From: CAKUFA01 sp963618735
Lineage (GTDB): Bacteria; Bacillota; Clostridia; Christensenellales; Aristaeellaceae
Length of the DNA stretch: 64,000 bases
Direction of reading: 5' to 3'
Assembly: GCA_963618735.1 (NCBI GenBank)
Contig: CAVEUM010000011.1
Coordinates: 1 to 64,000 of the forward strand
Shown here piece after piece: positions 43,759-53,615 of the stretch. Both the position numbers and the translations under genes were made by a program. Below the pieces are notes generated by a model. The model was not told where the DNA came from and ran no database searches. It saw only the letters and a list, made by a program, of their open reading frames with translations. Position 1 is the stretch's first letter, and the number at the start of each line of letters is the position of its first letter.

Positions 43759-44936
43759 TGCGTGAAATTTTCATCAAAGGCGATTCGCCTTTGGAAATTG
43801 CCGTTAGCGAGGATGGCCGTTTGGTAGAGTATCTGAGGGATGACCGGATGAGCCATGATGCCGAAACCATCTATCTCGGCAAGGTAGAGCGAATTGTTCC
43901 GGGAATGGACGCTGCTTTCGTCAATATCGGACAGAAACGCAATGGTTTTCTTCCGCTAAAGGAAAAAAGTCTGACCTTTCAGCAGGGAACGCTTCAATGT
44001 GGTGACCGTGTGCTGGTGCAAGTGAAGCGCGAGGCTCATGAGCAGAAAGGCGCGTTTCTTTCACGGGATGTGACACTCTGCGGCCAGTATGTGATTCTCA
44101 TGCCGTGCAATCACTATGTCGGTGTATCCGCAAAAATTGAGGGCGAACGCCGCGCGCAGCTGAAGAAGCTCGGAAACGCACTGATGGAAGATCAGTTTGG
44201 CATTGTGATGCGTACGTCCGCATCAACGGCCTCGGACACGGTGATTGCAGACGAAGTCAATGAGCTGTGGATGCGCTGGCAGGAGCTGAGGAGCAAAGCT
44301 GCCACAGCATCTGCACCGTCGGTGGTGTATGAAGAGGATTCACTGGTGGACGTAATTCTTCGGGATTACGCGCCCCGCGGCATTGATCGGATTGTGACGG
44401 ACAATGAAGCGGTTCAAAGGAAACTGAGTCCGTCCTTCAATGTTCAGCTGGCCGAGGCTGACATGATGGAAAAAAACGGCCTGGTGAGGGAGAAAAACAA
44501 GGCGCTGGAACGGCTGGTTCAGCTCCCTTGCGGCGGCAATCTGGTGATTGATCAGTGTGAGGCACTGACGGTGATTGACGTGAACAGTGCTCGCTCCACA
44601 GGCACGAAAATGGCCGAAGAAAATGTTCGCCAGGTGAATTTGGAGGCCTGCGCAGAAGCTGCGCGGCAAATGCGCCTGAGGAATCTCGGCGGCATTGTCA
44701 TCATCGATTTGATTGATATGCACGAAGAGACATCGAAGCAGCAGGTGGAAGAAGCACTGAAGCAAGCATGTCTGCAGGATCGGGCGAAGGTGGTCGTTCA
44801 CGGATATACCTCCCTTGGGCTGATGGAACTGACAAGAAAACGCCAGCGCCGCAGCCTTCGGGATGAATGGACAGAAAATTGTAGCGCCTGCCACGGAAAC
44901 GGCAGGGTGAGAATTAAGGAGGAGAATCATGGCTGA
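43758..44936 (+). CDS. rng: Ribonuclease G (RNase E/G family)
   Basis: RNase G is a single-strand endoribonuclease in rRNA maturation and mRNA decay. The 392-residue protein has the S1-like RNA-binding part (YLGKVERIVPGMDAAFVNIGQKRNGFL) and the catalytic Mg site in LTVIDVNSARSTG and GGIVIIDLIDMHEE (two key Asp). The dimer-linking Cys pair is in CSACHGNG near the end. It lacks the long RNase E scaffold. miaB overlaps its end by 8 bases. Confidence 0.95.
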   Translation: MREIFIKGDSPLEIAVSEDGRLVEYLRDDRMSHDAETIYLGKVERIVPGMDAAFVNIGQKRNGFLPLKEKSLTFQQGTLQCGDRVLVQVKREAHEQKGAFLSRDVTLCGQYVILMPCNHYVGVSAKIEGERRAQLKKLGNALMEDQFGIVMRTSASTASDTVIADEVNELWMRWQELRSKAATASAPSVVYEEDSLVDVILRDYAPRGIDRIVTDNEAVQRKLSPSFNVQLAEADMMEKNGLVREKNKALERLVQLPCGGNLVIDQCEALTVIDVNSARSTGTKMAEENVRQVNLEACAEAARQMRLRNLGGIVIIDLIDMHEETSKQQVEEALKQACLQDRAKVVVHGYTSLGLMELTRKRQRRSLRDEWTENCSACHGNGRVRIKEENHG

Positions 44937-46338
44937 GCGCAAAGCGCAGGCAGTCAGTGCCGAACAAATGGAGGAACAGCAGCTGTATATGACGCAGGTG
45001 CGCAATCTGCCTGACAGGCCGCGAACCTTCTATGTGGTGACCTATGGCTGTCAGATGAACGCACACGACAGTGAGTATCTGGCAGGCATGCTCAGGGAAA
45101 TGGGCATGGAGGAAGCCGCAGACCGTGATGAAGCGGACTTTGTTATTTTCAATACTTGCTGTGTGCGTGATAACGCCGAGCGCCGAGCTTTGGGAAATGT
45201 AAACTGGCTGAGACTGAACCGCAAGAAGAATCCGCGATTGAAGATTGCCGTATGCGGATGTATGGTTCAGCAGCCCGGCATGGCAGAAAAGATCCTTAAG
45301 CAGTACCGCTTTATCGACCTTGCCTTTGGTACGGCCAACCTCTACCGCATGCCGGAAATGCTTTACAAGGCGCTGACGGAAGATCATGCCGTGGTGGAAG
45401 TCGATCAAAAGGATGTCGTGCCTGAAAACATGCCGGTACAGCGCCTGCGCAGCGATGCCGCGTATGTGACCATCATGTACGGCTGCGATAATTTCTGCTC
45501 CTATTGTGTGGTGCCTTATGTCCGCGGCCGCGAGCGCAGCAGAGACATGGATGCCATCCTGCGGGAAGCGGAAGAATTGCAATCAAGCGGCGTGAAAGAA
45601 ATTATGCTGCTGGGGCAGAACGTCAATTCCTACGGCAAGGGTCTCGAGAACGATGTAACCTTTGCAAAGCTTTTGCATCGGCTGGATGATATGGGCATTG
45701 AACGCATTCGGTTCATGACGTCCCACCCGAAGGATCTGTCGGATGAACTGATTGAAGCGATGGGCAGCTGCAAGCATGTATTGCCGCAGTTCCATCTGCC
45801 TGTGCAGTCCGGCAATGATGAAATCCTGAAGCAGATGAACCGTCATTACGATCGTGCTCATTACCTTGAGCGGCTGAATAAGCTGCGTGCAACAGTGCCG
45901 GGCATCGGTCTCACCACAGATATCATTGTTGCATTCCCCGGCGAAACGGAGGAGCAGTTCGCAGACACGCTGTCCCTGGTGGAACAGGTGGAATATGATT
46001 CAGCCTTCACCTTTGTGTACTCGCCCCGCTCCGGCACAAGGGCGGCGAAGATGGATTGCCAAATTCCGCCGGAGGTTGCATCGGAGCGAATTCAGCGGCT
46101 CATCGCGGTGCAGGAAGCTCATCAGAAGCACGCTATGGAGCGTTTCATGAATGCACGTGAGGAGGTACTGGTGGAGGGTCTTAGCCGCAGAAGTGAAACG
46201 GCTGTTTCCGGCAAGGGCCTGCACGGACTTTCCATCACGCTTGAAGGAACGGCGGAGGACATCGGCAAGATTGTTCCTGTCACCATTACGGAGATCAAGA
46301 ATAACACATTGATTGGCCGTCGACTGACCGACGATTAA
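44929..46338 (+). CDS. miaB: tRNA-2-methylthio-N6-isopentenyladenosine synthase
   Basis: MiaB adds the 2-methylthio group to i6A37 of tRNA, acting after MiaA, which is encoded in the same run. The 469-residue protein has the N-terminal UPF0004 domain with its three Cys (TYGCQMNAHDSE, NTCCVRDNAE, VCGCMVQ), the radical SAM motif GCDNFCSYCVVPYVRGRE, and a C-terminal TRAM domain (about residues 395-465). ATG 44929 lies within the end of rng. Confidence 0.97.
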   Translation: MAERKAQAVSAEQMEEQQLYMTQVRNLPDRPRTFYVVTYGCQMNAHDSEYLAGMLREMGMEEAADRDEADFVIFNTCCVRDNAERRALGNVNWLRLNRKKNPRLKIAVCGCMVQQPGMAEKILKQYRFIDLAFGTANLYRMPEMLYKALTEDHAVVEVDQKDVVPENMPVQRLRSDAAYVTIMYGCDNFCSYCVVPYVRGRERSRDMDAILREAEELQSSGVKEIMLLGQNVNSYGKGLENDVTFAKLLHRLDDMGIERIRFMTSHPKDLSDELIEAMGSCKHVLPQFHLPVQSGNDEILKQMNRHYDRAHYLERLNKLRATVPGIGLTTDIIVAFPGETEEQFADTLSLVEQVEYDSAFTFVYSPRSGTRAAKMDCQIPPEVASERIQRLIAVQEAHQKHAMERFMNAREEVLVEGLSRRSETAVSGKGLHGLSITLEGTAEDIGKIVPVTITEIKNNTLIGRRLTDD

Positions 46339-46350
46339 AGGAGAAGTACC

Positions 46351-46767
46351 ATGCAAAAGGTTTTGGAGCAGACGCAAAAGCTGGGCGATGCTATTCTGGA
46401 GAGCGATATTTATCAGCGCATGAATAAAGCAGAGTCGCAGGTGACCACCGACCCTGAAGCCAGCAAGGCAATCGCGGAGGTCATTGAAAAGCAGCAGGCT
46501 GTGCGGCAGATTCTCGCATCCCGTGATGCGGACAAGGGCGCTTTGGCAAAGGCCGGCGAAGAGCTGGAAGAAGCTGAAAAGCGCATGAATGAGGTTCCTC
46601 TTGTGCAGGAACTGCAACAGGCTCGTGCAGATTTCACCACGATGATGGAGAATGTGAACCGTCTCCTTCGTCTGATTATCACGGGCGAAACGGGTGAAGA
46701 AAGCAGCGGTTGCACGGGCTCCTGCTCCAGCTGCAGCGGCGGCTGCGGCGGATGCGGAAATTGCTAA
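46351..46767 (+). CDS. YmcA/YlbF-family protein with Cys-rich tail
   Basis: This 138-residue helical protein belongs to the YlbF/YmcA (RicA/RicF) family. In B. subtilis its relatives form, with YaaT, an Fe-S and FAD-containing complex that steers RNase Y and development. The position between miaB and mutS is that of ymcA. The C-terminus holds six Cys in a Gly/Ser-rich stretch with spacing C-x3-C-x2-C-x3-C-x2-C-x2-C, a likely cluster-binding site. AAAGGAGAAGTACC precedes the ATG. The direct assignment to YmcA rather than YlbF rests on context. Confidence 0.85.
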   Translation: MQKVLEQTQKLGDAILESDIYQRMNKAESQVTTDPEASKAIAEVIEKQQAVRQILASRDADKGALAKAGEELEEAEKRMNEVPLVQELQQARADFTTMMENVNRLLRLIITGETGEESSGCTGSCSSCSGGCGGCGNC

Positions 46768-46808
46768 AATCAAAAACTCATTAGTCGCGTACATAAGGAG
46801 GAACCTCG

Positions 46809-49415
46809 ATGGCGAATGTAACGCCCATGATGCAGCAATATCTGAATATGAAAGCCAAGTACAGGGACTGCATTCTATTCTTCCGACTGGGCGATTTTTA
46901 TGAGATGTTTTTTGATGATGCTAAGCTTGTTTCCCACGAGCTGGAGCTGACGCTGACAGGCAAAGACTGCGGCATGGAAGAGCGCGCACCCATGTGCGGC
47001 ATTCCGTATCACGCAGCCAACACGTACGTGGAGAAGCTCATCGAAAAGGGCTACAAGGTCGCCATTTGCGAGCAGATGGAAGATCCGGCCCTGGCGAAAG
47101 GCCTTGTGCAGCGGGACGTGATTCGCATCATTACCCCTGGCACGGTGAATGATCCTGCTATGCTGGATGAGCGGGCTAACAACTTTCTGCTGTCCATCTA
47201 TTTTACGGGTGATCGTGCCGGACTGGCTTTTGTTGATGTATCCACGGGCGAATTTTTCGTGCATGAAATCGATCATGCGGAGCAGACACTGGCGGATGAG
47301 GTGGCTCGCATTCATCCCATTGAGATGATTACCTCCGATATGGTCAAGCTGCAGGCCTGCCACCTGAGGGAAGAGGTTTCCACCTCCGAAGAGAGCAGTA
47401 CGTGGTTTCAATATCAGAATGCGTCCGAAACCCTGTGCAAGCACTTTGAGTTGCAGGATCTGTCGCCGCTGGGTCTTACGGACGAGTATCGTGCCGGTGC
47501 CTGCGCGGCCGGCGCCCTCATGCGATACCTGAGTGATACCCAGAAGAACGCACTGGAGCACATCACCACGCTGCGCATTTATCAGGGCTCGGAGACCATG
47601 CTGCTGGATCGCAATACCCGCCGCAATCTGGAATTGACGGAGAGCTTGCGCGGCCGCACCAAGAAGGGGTCTCTGTTGTGGCTGATGGATAAAACTGCTA
47701 CAGCCATGGGCGGCCGTCTGCTGCGGAGCTGGATTGAACAGCCCTTGGTTGATCGGGATGCGATCAATCGCCGACTGGATGCCGTGGAGGAATTCACGCA
47801 TCAGCATGTTCTGACCATGACCCTTGCGGAAGAACTGCAGGGCGTCTATGATGTGGAGCGCCTTCTGAGCAAGGTGGCATACAAGAGCATGAACGCCCGT
47901 GATTGCCTGGCGCTGTGCGCTTCTCTGCAGAAAGTGCCTGGCATCCGCGGCTTGCTGGAACGCTCTGAAAGCGCGGCTGTTCGGGAAATTCGCGATCATC
48001 TGGATCCGCTGGAAGACTTGACGTCTCTGCTTGCACGCGCCATTCATCCTGATGCTCCCATTCTCATCACCGAAGGCGGCATTATTGCTAACGGCTATTC
48101 TTCTGTGCTGGATGACTATCGCCTTGCTTCTACCAATGGCAAGCAATGGATTCTGGAGCTTGAACAGCGCGAGAGAGAGCAGACAGGCATCAAAAACCTG
48201 AGGATTCAGTATAACAAGGTCTTTGGCTACTATATCGAGGTGACCCGTTCCTATTACGAGCTGGTGCCTGACCGCTATCAGCGCAAGCAGACTCTGGCGA
48301 ACTGTGAGCGGTACATGACCCCTGAATTGAAGGAAATCGAGCAGAAAATTGTCGGCGCGCAGGAACAGTCCATCCGACTGGAACTGCAGCTGTTCAACGA
48401 AATCCGTGAGCAGATTTCTGCGCAGATTGGACGCATTCAGCAGACTGCCATGGCACTGAAAACGCTGGACGCGATCCTTTCCCTTGCGCGTATTGCGGTT
48501 GCGAATCATTACGTTCGCCCGGAAATCACCACGGATGGCAGCCTGGACATTGTGGATGGCAGACACCCGGTGGTCGAGCAGACCATGCAGGATGGCGGCT
48601 TTGTCCCCAACGACACCCACATGGATCAGGATGGTCAGCGCATGCTGATTATCACAGGCCCGAACATGGCAGGCAAGAGCACCTATATGCGGCAGGTGGC
48701 ACTGATTACATTGATGGCGCACATCGGCTCTTTTGTACCCGCCAAGGAGGCACGAATTCCCATCGTGGATCGTATCTTCACCCGCGTGGGCGCGTCGGAT
48801 GACCTGGCCAGCGGACAGAGTACCTTCATGGTGGAAATGTCGGAAACGGCCTACATCCTGCGTAATGCGACCGCCAAGTCACTTGTTATCCTCGATGAGA
48901 TTGGCCGCGGTACCTCCACCTTTGATGGACTATCTATCGCGTGGGCTGTGGTGGAGTATCTCTGCGACAAGCAAAAGGTGGGGGCAAAGACGCTGTTCGC
49001 AACCCATTATCATGAGCTGTCGGAACTGGAAGGCCATGTGGATGGCGTGCAGAACTACTGCATCTCCGTCAAGGAGCACGGCGAGGACGTTATTTTCCTG
49101 CGAAAAATTATTCGCGGCGGTGCCGACAAGTCCTTTGGCATTCACGTGGCACGGCTTGCAGGTGTTCCGCATCCCGTGCTGGTTCGCGCCCATGAAATTC
49201 AGGCACGGCTGGAAGTCAGCGATATCAACCAAAATACCATCGGTCAGAACATTCTCGGCGAGGACGTAAAGCGGGAGAATGAACAGGTGGATATGTTTGA
49301 TTTCGCGAAAACGGAAATTATCAACGAGCTGCAGAATATCGATGTGATGGCATTGACTCCCATGGATGCCATCAACAAGCTGTTCTTGCTTAGAGAAATG
49401 GCACGGAAGCTGTAA
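46809..49415 (+). CDS. mutS: DNA mismatch repair protein MutS
   Basis: MutS recognises base mismatches. The 868-residue protein shows the mismatch-binding loop FFRLGDFYEMFFDDA near residue 27 (Phe-x-Glu motif in FYE), the clamp and lever region, Walker A GPNMAGKST near residue 617, the signature DDLASGQSTFMVEM and Walker B VILDEIGRGTSTFDG. Length and order are typical for MutS1. It is followed directly by mutL, 23 bp away. Confidence 0.98.
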   Translation: MANVTPMMQQYLNMKAKYRDCILFFRLGDFYEMFFDDAKLVSHELELTLTGKDCGMEERAPMCGIPYHAANTYVEKLIEKGYKVAICEQMEDPALAKGLVQRDVIRIITPGTVNDPAMLDERANNFLLSIYFTGDRAGLAFVDVSTGEFFVHEIDHAEQTLADEVARIHPIEMITSDMVKLQACHLREEVSTSEESSTWFQYQNASETLCKHFELQDLSPLGLTDEYRAGACAAGALMRYLSDTQKNALEHITTLRIYQGSETMLLDRNTRRNLELTESLRGRTKKGSLLWLMDKTATAMGGRLLRSWIEQPLVDRDAINRRLDAVEEFTHQHVLTMTLAEELQGVYDVERLLSKVAYKSMNARDCLALCASLQKVPGIRGLLERSESAAVREIRDHLDPLEDLTSLLARAIHPDAPILITEGGIIANGYSSVLDDYRLASTNGKQWILELEQREREQTGIKNLRIQYNKVFGYYIEVTRSYYELVPDRYQRKQTLANCERYMTPELKEIEQKIVGAQEQSIRLELQLFNEIREQISAQIGRIQQTAMALKTLDAILSLARIAVANHYVRPEITTDGSLDIVDGRHPVVEQTMQDGGFVPNDTHMDQDGQRMLIITGPNMAGKSTYMRQVALITLMAHIGSFVPAKEARIPIVDRIFTRVGASDDLASGQSTFMVEMSETAYILRNATAKSLVILDEIGRGTSTFDGLSIAWAVVEYLCDKQKVGAKTLFATHYHELSELEGHVDGVQNYCISVKEHGEDVIFLRKIIRGGADKSFGIHVARLAGVPHPVLVRAHEIQARLEVSDINQNTIGQNILGEDVKRENEQVDMFDFAKTEIINELQNIDVMALTPMDAINKLFLLREMARKL

Positions 49416-49438
49416 ACGCGCTTCACAGGAGGTGCATT

Positions 49439-51379
49439 ATGTCGGGAACCATTCGTTTGCTGACGCAGGAAGTGATTGGAAAGATTGCCGCTGGTGAGGT
49501 GGTCGAGCGTCCTTCTGCGGCCATCAAGGAATTGGTGGAGAATAGCCTTGACGCTGGTGCAACAGCAGTAACGGTCGAAATCCGTGATGGCGGCATCAGC
49601 TATTTCCGCGTCACAGATAATGGCAGCGGCATTCGCCAAAGTGAGATTCGCATGGCGTTTGAGCGTCACGCTACCAGCAAAATCACCGCGGCAGATGATT
49701 TGGGCGCTATTCAGACCCTTGGCTTCCGCGGTGAAGCATTGGCATCCATTGCTGCGGTTGGCAAGGTAACCTGCACGACCCGTACCCGTGATGACGCTAC
49801 GGGAATCAAGGTGCAAAACGATGGCGGCCAAATAACCTCCATGGAGGAAACTGCCTGTCCGGAAGGCACCACCTTTGTTGTGAAAGAACTATTCTATAAT
49901 ACCCCTGTTCGGCTGAAATTCCTGAAAAAGCCTGCTACAGAGGCGGGACTTGTATCTGATTTGATGATGCGCCTGATTCTGTCCCGGCCGGATGTGTCCT
50001 TCCGCTATATCAGTCAGGGCAAAACGCTGTACCATTCTGCTGGCGACGGACAGTTGGAATCTGCCGTGTTCAGCATCTACGGCATGGAAATGAAGCGTAC
50101 CATGCGCCGTGTGCATGGGTGCGAAAGCGGCCTTGTGCTGGATGGCTACGTGGGCATCGGGGAAGGTGCCCGCGGCAATCGAAATCACGAGTCGTTTTTC
50201 ATCAATGGCCGATATATGCGCAGCGGCCTTCTTTCCTCAGCTGTGGAAAGCGGCGTGCGCGAGCGGGTGATGATTGGTAAATTCCCGACCTGCGTGCTGC
50301 ATCTGACCATGCCCTTTGAGCAGGTCGATGTGAATGTTCATCCCAACAAGCTGGAGGTGCGCTTTCAGAACGAGGCGGCAGTGGCACAGGCAGTCGAGAA
50401 TATCGTTCGCGACAGCATCACTGACCGAGATGCACTGGAACATCCGACTGCCATGCTGCTAACAGAGGAAGAACGTCCTGTGATGCCTGTGCAGGTAACG
50501 AAAACTGCACCTGTTGTGATGGCAAGTCAGGCTGCAATTACCAAAGGAACAACCGTTCCTGCGGTCACTTCTGCACCAATGGTGACCTCTGCGGTGCCTG
50601 AATCCCAAGGCTTCCGTTCAGAATCCTATGCGCAGAGAGCTCCCATTCCTTCAGCACCCGTTATGCGCAGCCCATCGGCGTCAGCGGATATCCGCAAGTA
50701 TCTGGAGGTGGACACGCTTCCGCCGCCTGTTTCATCGGTAATGGAAACAAAGCCGAAGGCACCTGTTCAGGGAGAACAGGTAGAATCGTTCCTTCCGGAA
50801 GCACCTAAGCCCATGAAACTGCTGGGTGTTGTGTTCAACACTTTTATTCTCGTGGAATACGAAGATCATTTGCTGATGATTGACCAGCATGCTGTTCATG
50901 AGCGGCTCCTGTTTGATCAATTGTCCAAGGCATACGATCAACATGAAGCGGGACAGGAATTGCTCATTCCGCTGGTGGTGAGCGTATCCAGAAGAGAGCA
51001 GGAATTGCTTGAAGAAAATCGGAATTTGCTGGAGGGCATAGGTCTTTCTGTGGAATCCTTTGGCGATAATGAAATTTCTGTGCGCTCTTTGCCCATGATT
51101 TTGGGGCAACCGCAGGCAGAAGACTTTATCCGTGATATTCTGGATCAGTTGCAGAGTGAGCGTGGGCAAGTGAACATGGATAAGCGCCGCAGCTCCATCC
51201 TGCAGATTGCCTGCAAGAAAGCCGTCAAAGGCGGGGATCCCCTCAGCGAGGATGAGATTCGCGACCTGGTGAGCCGCATGATTGACCAGAAGGTTACGCC
51301 TACCTGTCCGCATGGGCGGCCGCTGGTGGTGGCTATCAGTCATTACGAGCTGGACAAGCGTTTCAAGCGCATCCAGTAA
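49439..51379 (+). CDS. mutL: DNA mismatch repair protein MutL (endonuclease type)
   Basis: MutL couples MutS recognition to strand nicking. The 646-residue protein has the GHKL ATPase with motifs IAAGEVVERPSAAIKELVENSLDAGA and DNGSGI, then a variable Pro/Ala/Thr linker (about residues 345-440) and the C-terminal dimer domain. The metal-dependent nicking motif reads DQHAVHERLLFD (family DQHA-x2-E-x4-E, here with Asp in the last place). The partner motifs ACKKAVKGG and CPHGRP are present. A strand-nicking enzyme is expected, as in organisms without MutH. Confidence 0.96.
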   Translation: MSGTIRLLTQEVIGKIAAGEVVERPSAAIKELVENSLDAGATAVTVEIRDGGISYFRVTDNGSGIRQSEIRMAFERHATSKITAADDLGAIQTLGFRGEALASIAAVGKVTCTTRTRDDATGIKVQNDGGQITSMEETACPEGTTFVVKELFYNTPVRLKFLKKPATEAGLVSDLMMRLILSRPDVSFRYISQGKTLYHSAGDGQLESAVFSIYGMEMKRTMRRVHGCESGLVLDGYVGIGEGARGNRNHESFFINGRYMRSGLLSSAVESGVRERVMIGKFPTCVLHLTMPFEQVDVNVHPNKLEVRFQNEAAVAQAVENIVRDSITDRDALEHPTAMLLTEEERPVMPVQVTKTAPVVMASQAAITKGTTVPAVTSAPMVTSAVPESQGFRSESYAQRAPIPSAPVMRSPSASADIRKYLEVDTLPPPVSSVMETKPKAPVQGEQVESFLPEAPKPMKLLGVVFNTFILVEYEDHLLMIDQHAVHERLLFDQLSKAYDQHEAGQELLIPLVVSVSRREQELLEENRNLLEGIGLSVESFGDNEISVRSLPMILGQPQAEDFIRDILDQLQSERGQVNMDKRRSSILQIACKKAVKGGDPLSEDEIRDLVSRMIDQKVTPTCPHGRPLVVAISHYELDKRFKRIQ

Positions 51380-51390
51380 GGAGGCAGGCA

Positions 51391-52335
51391 ATGACAGACC
51401 AACGATCTTGCTGCTGGGTGCTGACAGGCCCAACGGCCAGCGGGAAAACCTCCCTTTCCATTCGCATTGCCAAAGCTTATGATTGCGAAATCATCTGCAT
51501 GGATTCCATGCAAATTTATCGCGGCATGGATATCGGCACGGCCAAACCAACGGCGGCAGAAATGGAAGGCATCCCGCATCATATGCTGGATATTGTGGAT
51601 CCGAGAGATAATTACAGTGTTATGCAATATCGGCAGGCGGCGGAGCAAGCAGCACAGGAAATTCTTGGTAGGGGACACCAGCCGCTTTTTGTGGGCGGCA
51701 CAGGACTCTATCTTCGTGCCCTTCGACATCCCATGGCCATGGGAACTGTTGCGGCGGACGATGCGCTTCGTGATGCACTCCAGGTGGAGGCGGATGCCCC
51801 AGGCGGCAGGGAAAAACTGCATGACGAGTTGGCAGCTGTGGATCCCGAAACAGCTGAACGTCTGCCTGTCAATGATGTGCGCCGCGTTATTCGCGCACTG
51901 GAAGTGTTCAAACTGACAGGCATTCCGTTTTCGAGGCAGGAGCAAACGGAAGAAACGTCGAAATTCCGCTATCGTGTCGCGACGCTGACCATGGATCGTG
52001 CCATTCTTTACGCAAGGATTGAGCAGCGCGTCGATGAAATGCTGAAGGATGGGCTGATGCAGGAAATTCAGGGCCTTCTGGATACAGGCGTCCCAGCCGA
52101 TACCCAGGCAATGAAAGCCATCGGCTATAAGGAGCTGATTCCCGTTCTGCGGGGAGAAGTGCCCCTTGACCAGGCCGTGCCGCTGCTGAAGCAGAACACA
52201 CGGCATTACGCAAAGCGTCAGCTAACGTGGATGCGCCGTGAGGAAGACGTCTGCTGGGTAGACAGCTTGCAGGAAGATGCTTATGAGCGCTTATCAAATT
52301 GGTATATGCAAGGAGCAGAAAATCATGACGATTGA
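51391..52335 (+). CDS. miaA: tRNA dimethylallyltransferase
   Basis: MiaA transfers dimethylallyl to A37 of tRNAs reading U-starting codons; MiaB then thiomethylates it. The 314-residue protein has the P-loop LTGPTASGKTSLS near residue 11, the DSMQIYRGMDIGTAKP motif and VGGTGLYLRAL. The C-terminal AIGYKELIPVL and RHYAKRQLTWMRRE are typical. It starts 11 bp after mutL. hfq, often next in line, is absent; the Alum_res gene overlaps by 11 bp. Confidence 0.96.
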   Translation: MTDQRSCCWVLTGPTASGKTSLSIRIAKAYDCEIICMDSMQIYRGMDIGTAKPTAAEMEGIPHHMLDIVDPRDNYSVMQYRQAAEQAAQEILGRGHQPLFVGGTGLYLRALRHPMAMGTVAADDALRDALQVEADAPGGREKLHDELAAVDPETAERLPVNDVRRVIRALEVFKLTGIPFSRQEQTEETSKFRYRVATLTMDRAILYARIEQRVDEMLKDGLMQEIQGLLDTGVPADTQAMKAIGYKELIPVLRGEVPLDQAVPLLKQNTRHYAKRQLTWMRREEDVCWVDSLQEDAYERLSNWYMQGAENHDD

Positions 52336-53578
52336 AGAAAGAATCAGCCATGCAGAGGCAGGACTGAAAGATGTTTTCGCAAGAATAGACCACATGGAGG
52401 AAGTGGGCACCCGACGTGTGCTGGACACTTTCCGTGAGCATCAGATTGCTTATCGCCACTTTGCACCTACAACCGGCTACGGCTATGATGATGTGGGACG
52501 TGACACCCTGGAAAAGGTCTTTGCGGATCTGTTCGGCAGTGAAGCGGCCATTGTCCGTCCGCAGATTGCCAGCGGCACCCACGCGATTTCTCTGTGCCTT
52601 TTCGGATTGCTTCTCCCCGGGGATCATGTGCTGAGTGCCACAGGTAAGCCCTACGATACGCTGGAGGACATCATTGGCATGGGCGAGGGGGAGGCACCGG
52701 TTGGCTCCCTGAAGGAAATGGGTGTAGTGTACGATCAGGTAGAGCTATCGAAGGAAGGCACCATCGATCTGGAAGCGGTGGAGCGTGCCCTGACACCGAA
52801 GACAACCCTTGTGATTGCTCAGCGCAGCCGCGGTTATGCTTGGCGTCCGTCCTTAATGCCGGAAGCCTTTGAGCCGCTGGCAAAGATGCTGCATGAGAAG
52901 CATCCTGGTGTACGCCTGATGGTGGACAACTGCTATGGCGAATTCGTCTGCGAGAAGGAACCCACCCACTATGGCGCAGATGTGTGCGTTGGCAGTTTGA
53001 TTAAGAATCCTGGCGGCGGCCTGGCACCTACCGGCGGCTATGTGGTCGGCAAAAAGGATGCAGTGGAGCGCATTTCTTATCGTCTCACCGCGCCGGGCAT
53101 TGGCCTGGAGGTGGGTTCCTATGCGGGAAGCTATCAGCCCTTCTATCAGGGACTGTTCATGGCTCCTCATACAGTGGCACAGGCGATCAAGACGGCATGT
53201 CTTACCGCCCGCGTGTTTGAGGATCTGGGAATGCTCACCACACCGCCTGCAGCCGAGCCGCGCGCCGATATCATTCAGGCAATTCAGATGGAGACTCCTG
53301 AACGGCTGATTGCCTTTTGTCAGGGTATTCAGATGGCTTCTCCTGTTGACAGCATGGCCTTGCCGGAGCCCTGGGACATGCCTGGCTACCGCGATCAGGT
53401 GATTATGGCAGCCGGTACCTTTGTATCCGGCGCATCGGTGGAGTTGAGTGCGGATGCCCCCATGCGCGCACCCTTTACGGCATACATGCAGGGCGGTCTG
53501 ACGTACAGCCATGGCCGCATTGCCCTGGCTACGGCACTGGAGCGTATGGTTCAGCAGGGTGCACTGAAGCTGGCGTAA
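52325..53578 (+). CDS. Methionine gamma-lyase-like protein (YnbB / aluminium-resistance family)
   Basis: This 417-residue PLP-dependent enzyme of the Alum_res (YnbB) family resembles cystathionine/methionine lyases. Visible parts are VRPQIASGTHAISLCLFGLL in the N-terminal half, VMVDNCYGEFVCEKEP-like VDNCYGEFV with the cofactor Asp, and GSLIKNPGGG with the PLP lysine. The natural substrate is unclear. ATG 52325 is inside the end of miaA. This closes the miaB-ymcA-mutS-mutL-miaA-ynbB block typical of Bacillota. Confidence 0.88.
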   Translation: MTIEERISHAEAGLKDVFARIDHMEEVGTRRVLDTFREHQIAYRHFAPTTGYGYDDVGRDTLEKVFADLFGSEAAIVRPQIASGTHAISLCLFGLLLPGDHVLSATGKPYDTLEDIIGMGEGEAPVGSLKEMGVVYDQVELSKEGTIDLEAVERALTPKTTLVIAQRSRGYAWRPSLMPEAFEPLAKMLHEKHPGVRLMVDNCYGEFVCEKEPTHYGADVCVGSLIKNPGGGLAPTGGYVVGKKDAVERISYRLTAPGIGLEVGSYAGSYQPFYQGLFMAPHTVAQAIKTACLTARVFEDLGMLTTPPAAEPRADIIQAIQMETPERLIAFCQGIQMASPVDSMALPEPWDMPGYRDQVIMAAGTFVSGASVELSADAPMRAPFTAYMQGGLTYSHGRIALATALERMVQQGALKLA

Positions 53579-53587
53579 AGCCTGGAG

Positions 53588-53611
53588 TTTTTCAAGAATT
53601 TTCTTGAAAAA
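53588..53611. repeat. Short palindrome after the ynbB-like gene
   Basis: TTTTTCAAGAA and its complement are separated by two bases. The loop is too short for a classical terminator and no T run follows, but it lies between a gene end and the rplS promoter, so a weak termination role is possible. Confidence 0.4.
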
Positions 53612-53615
53612 ATGC

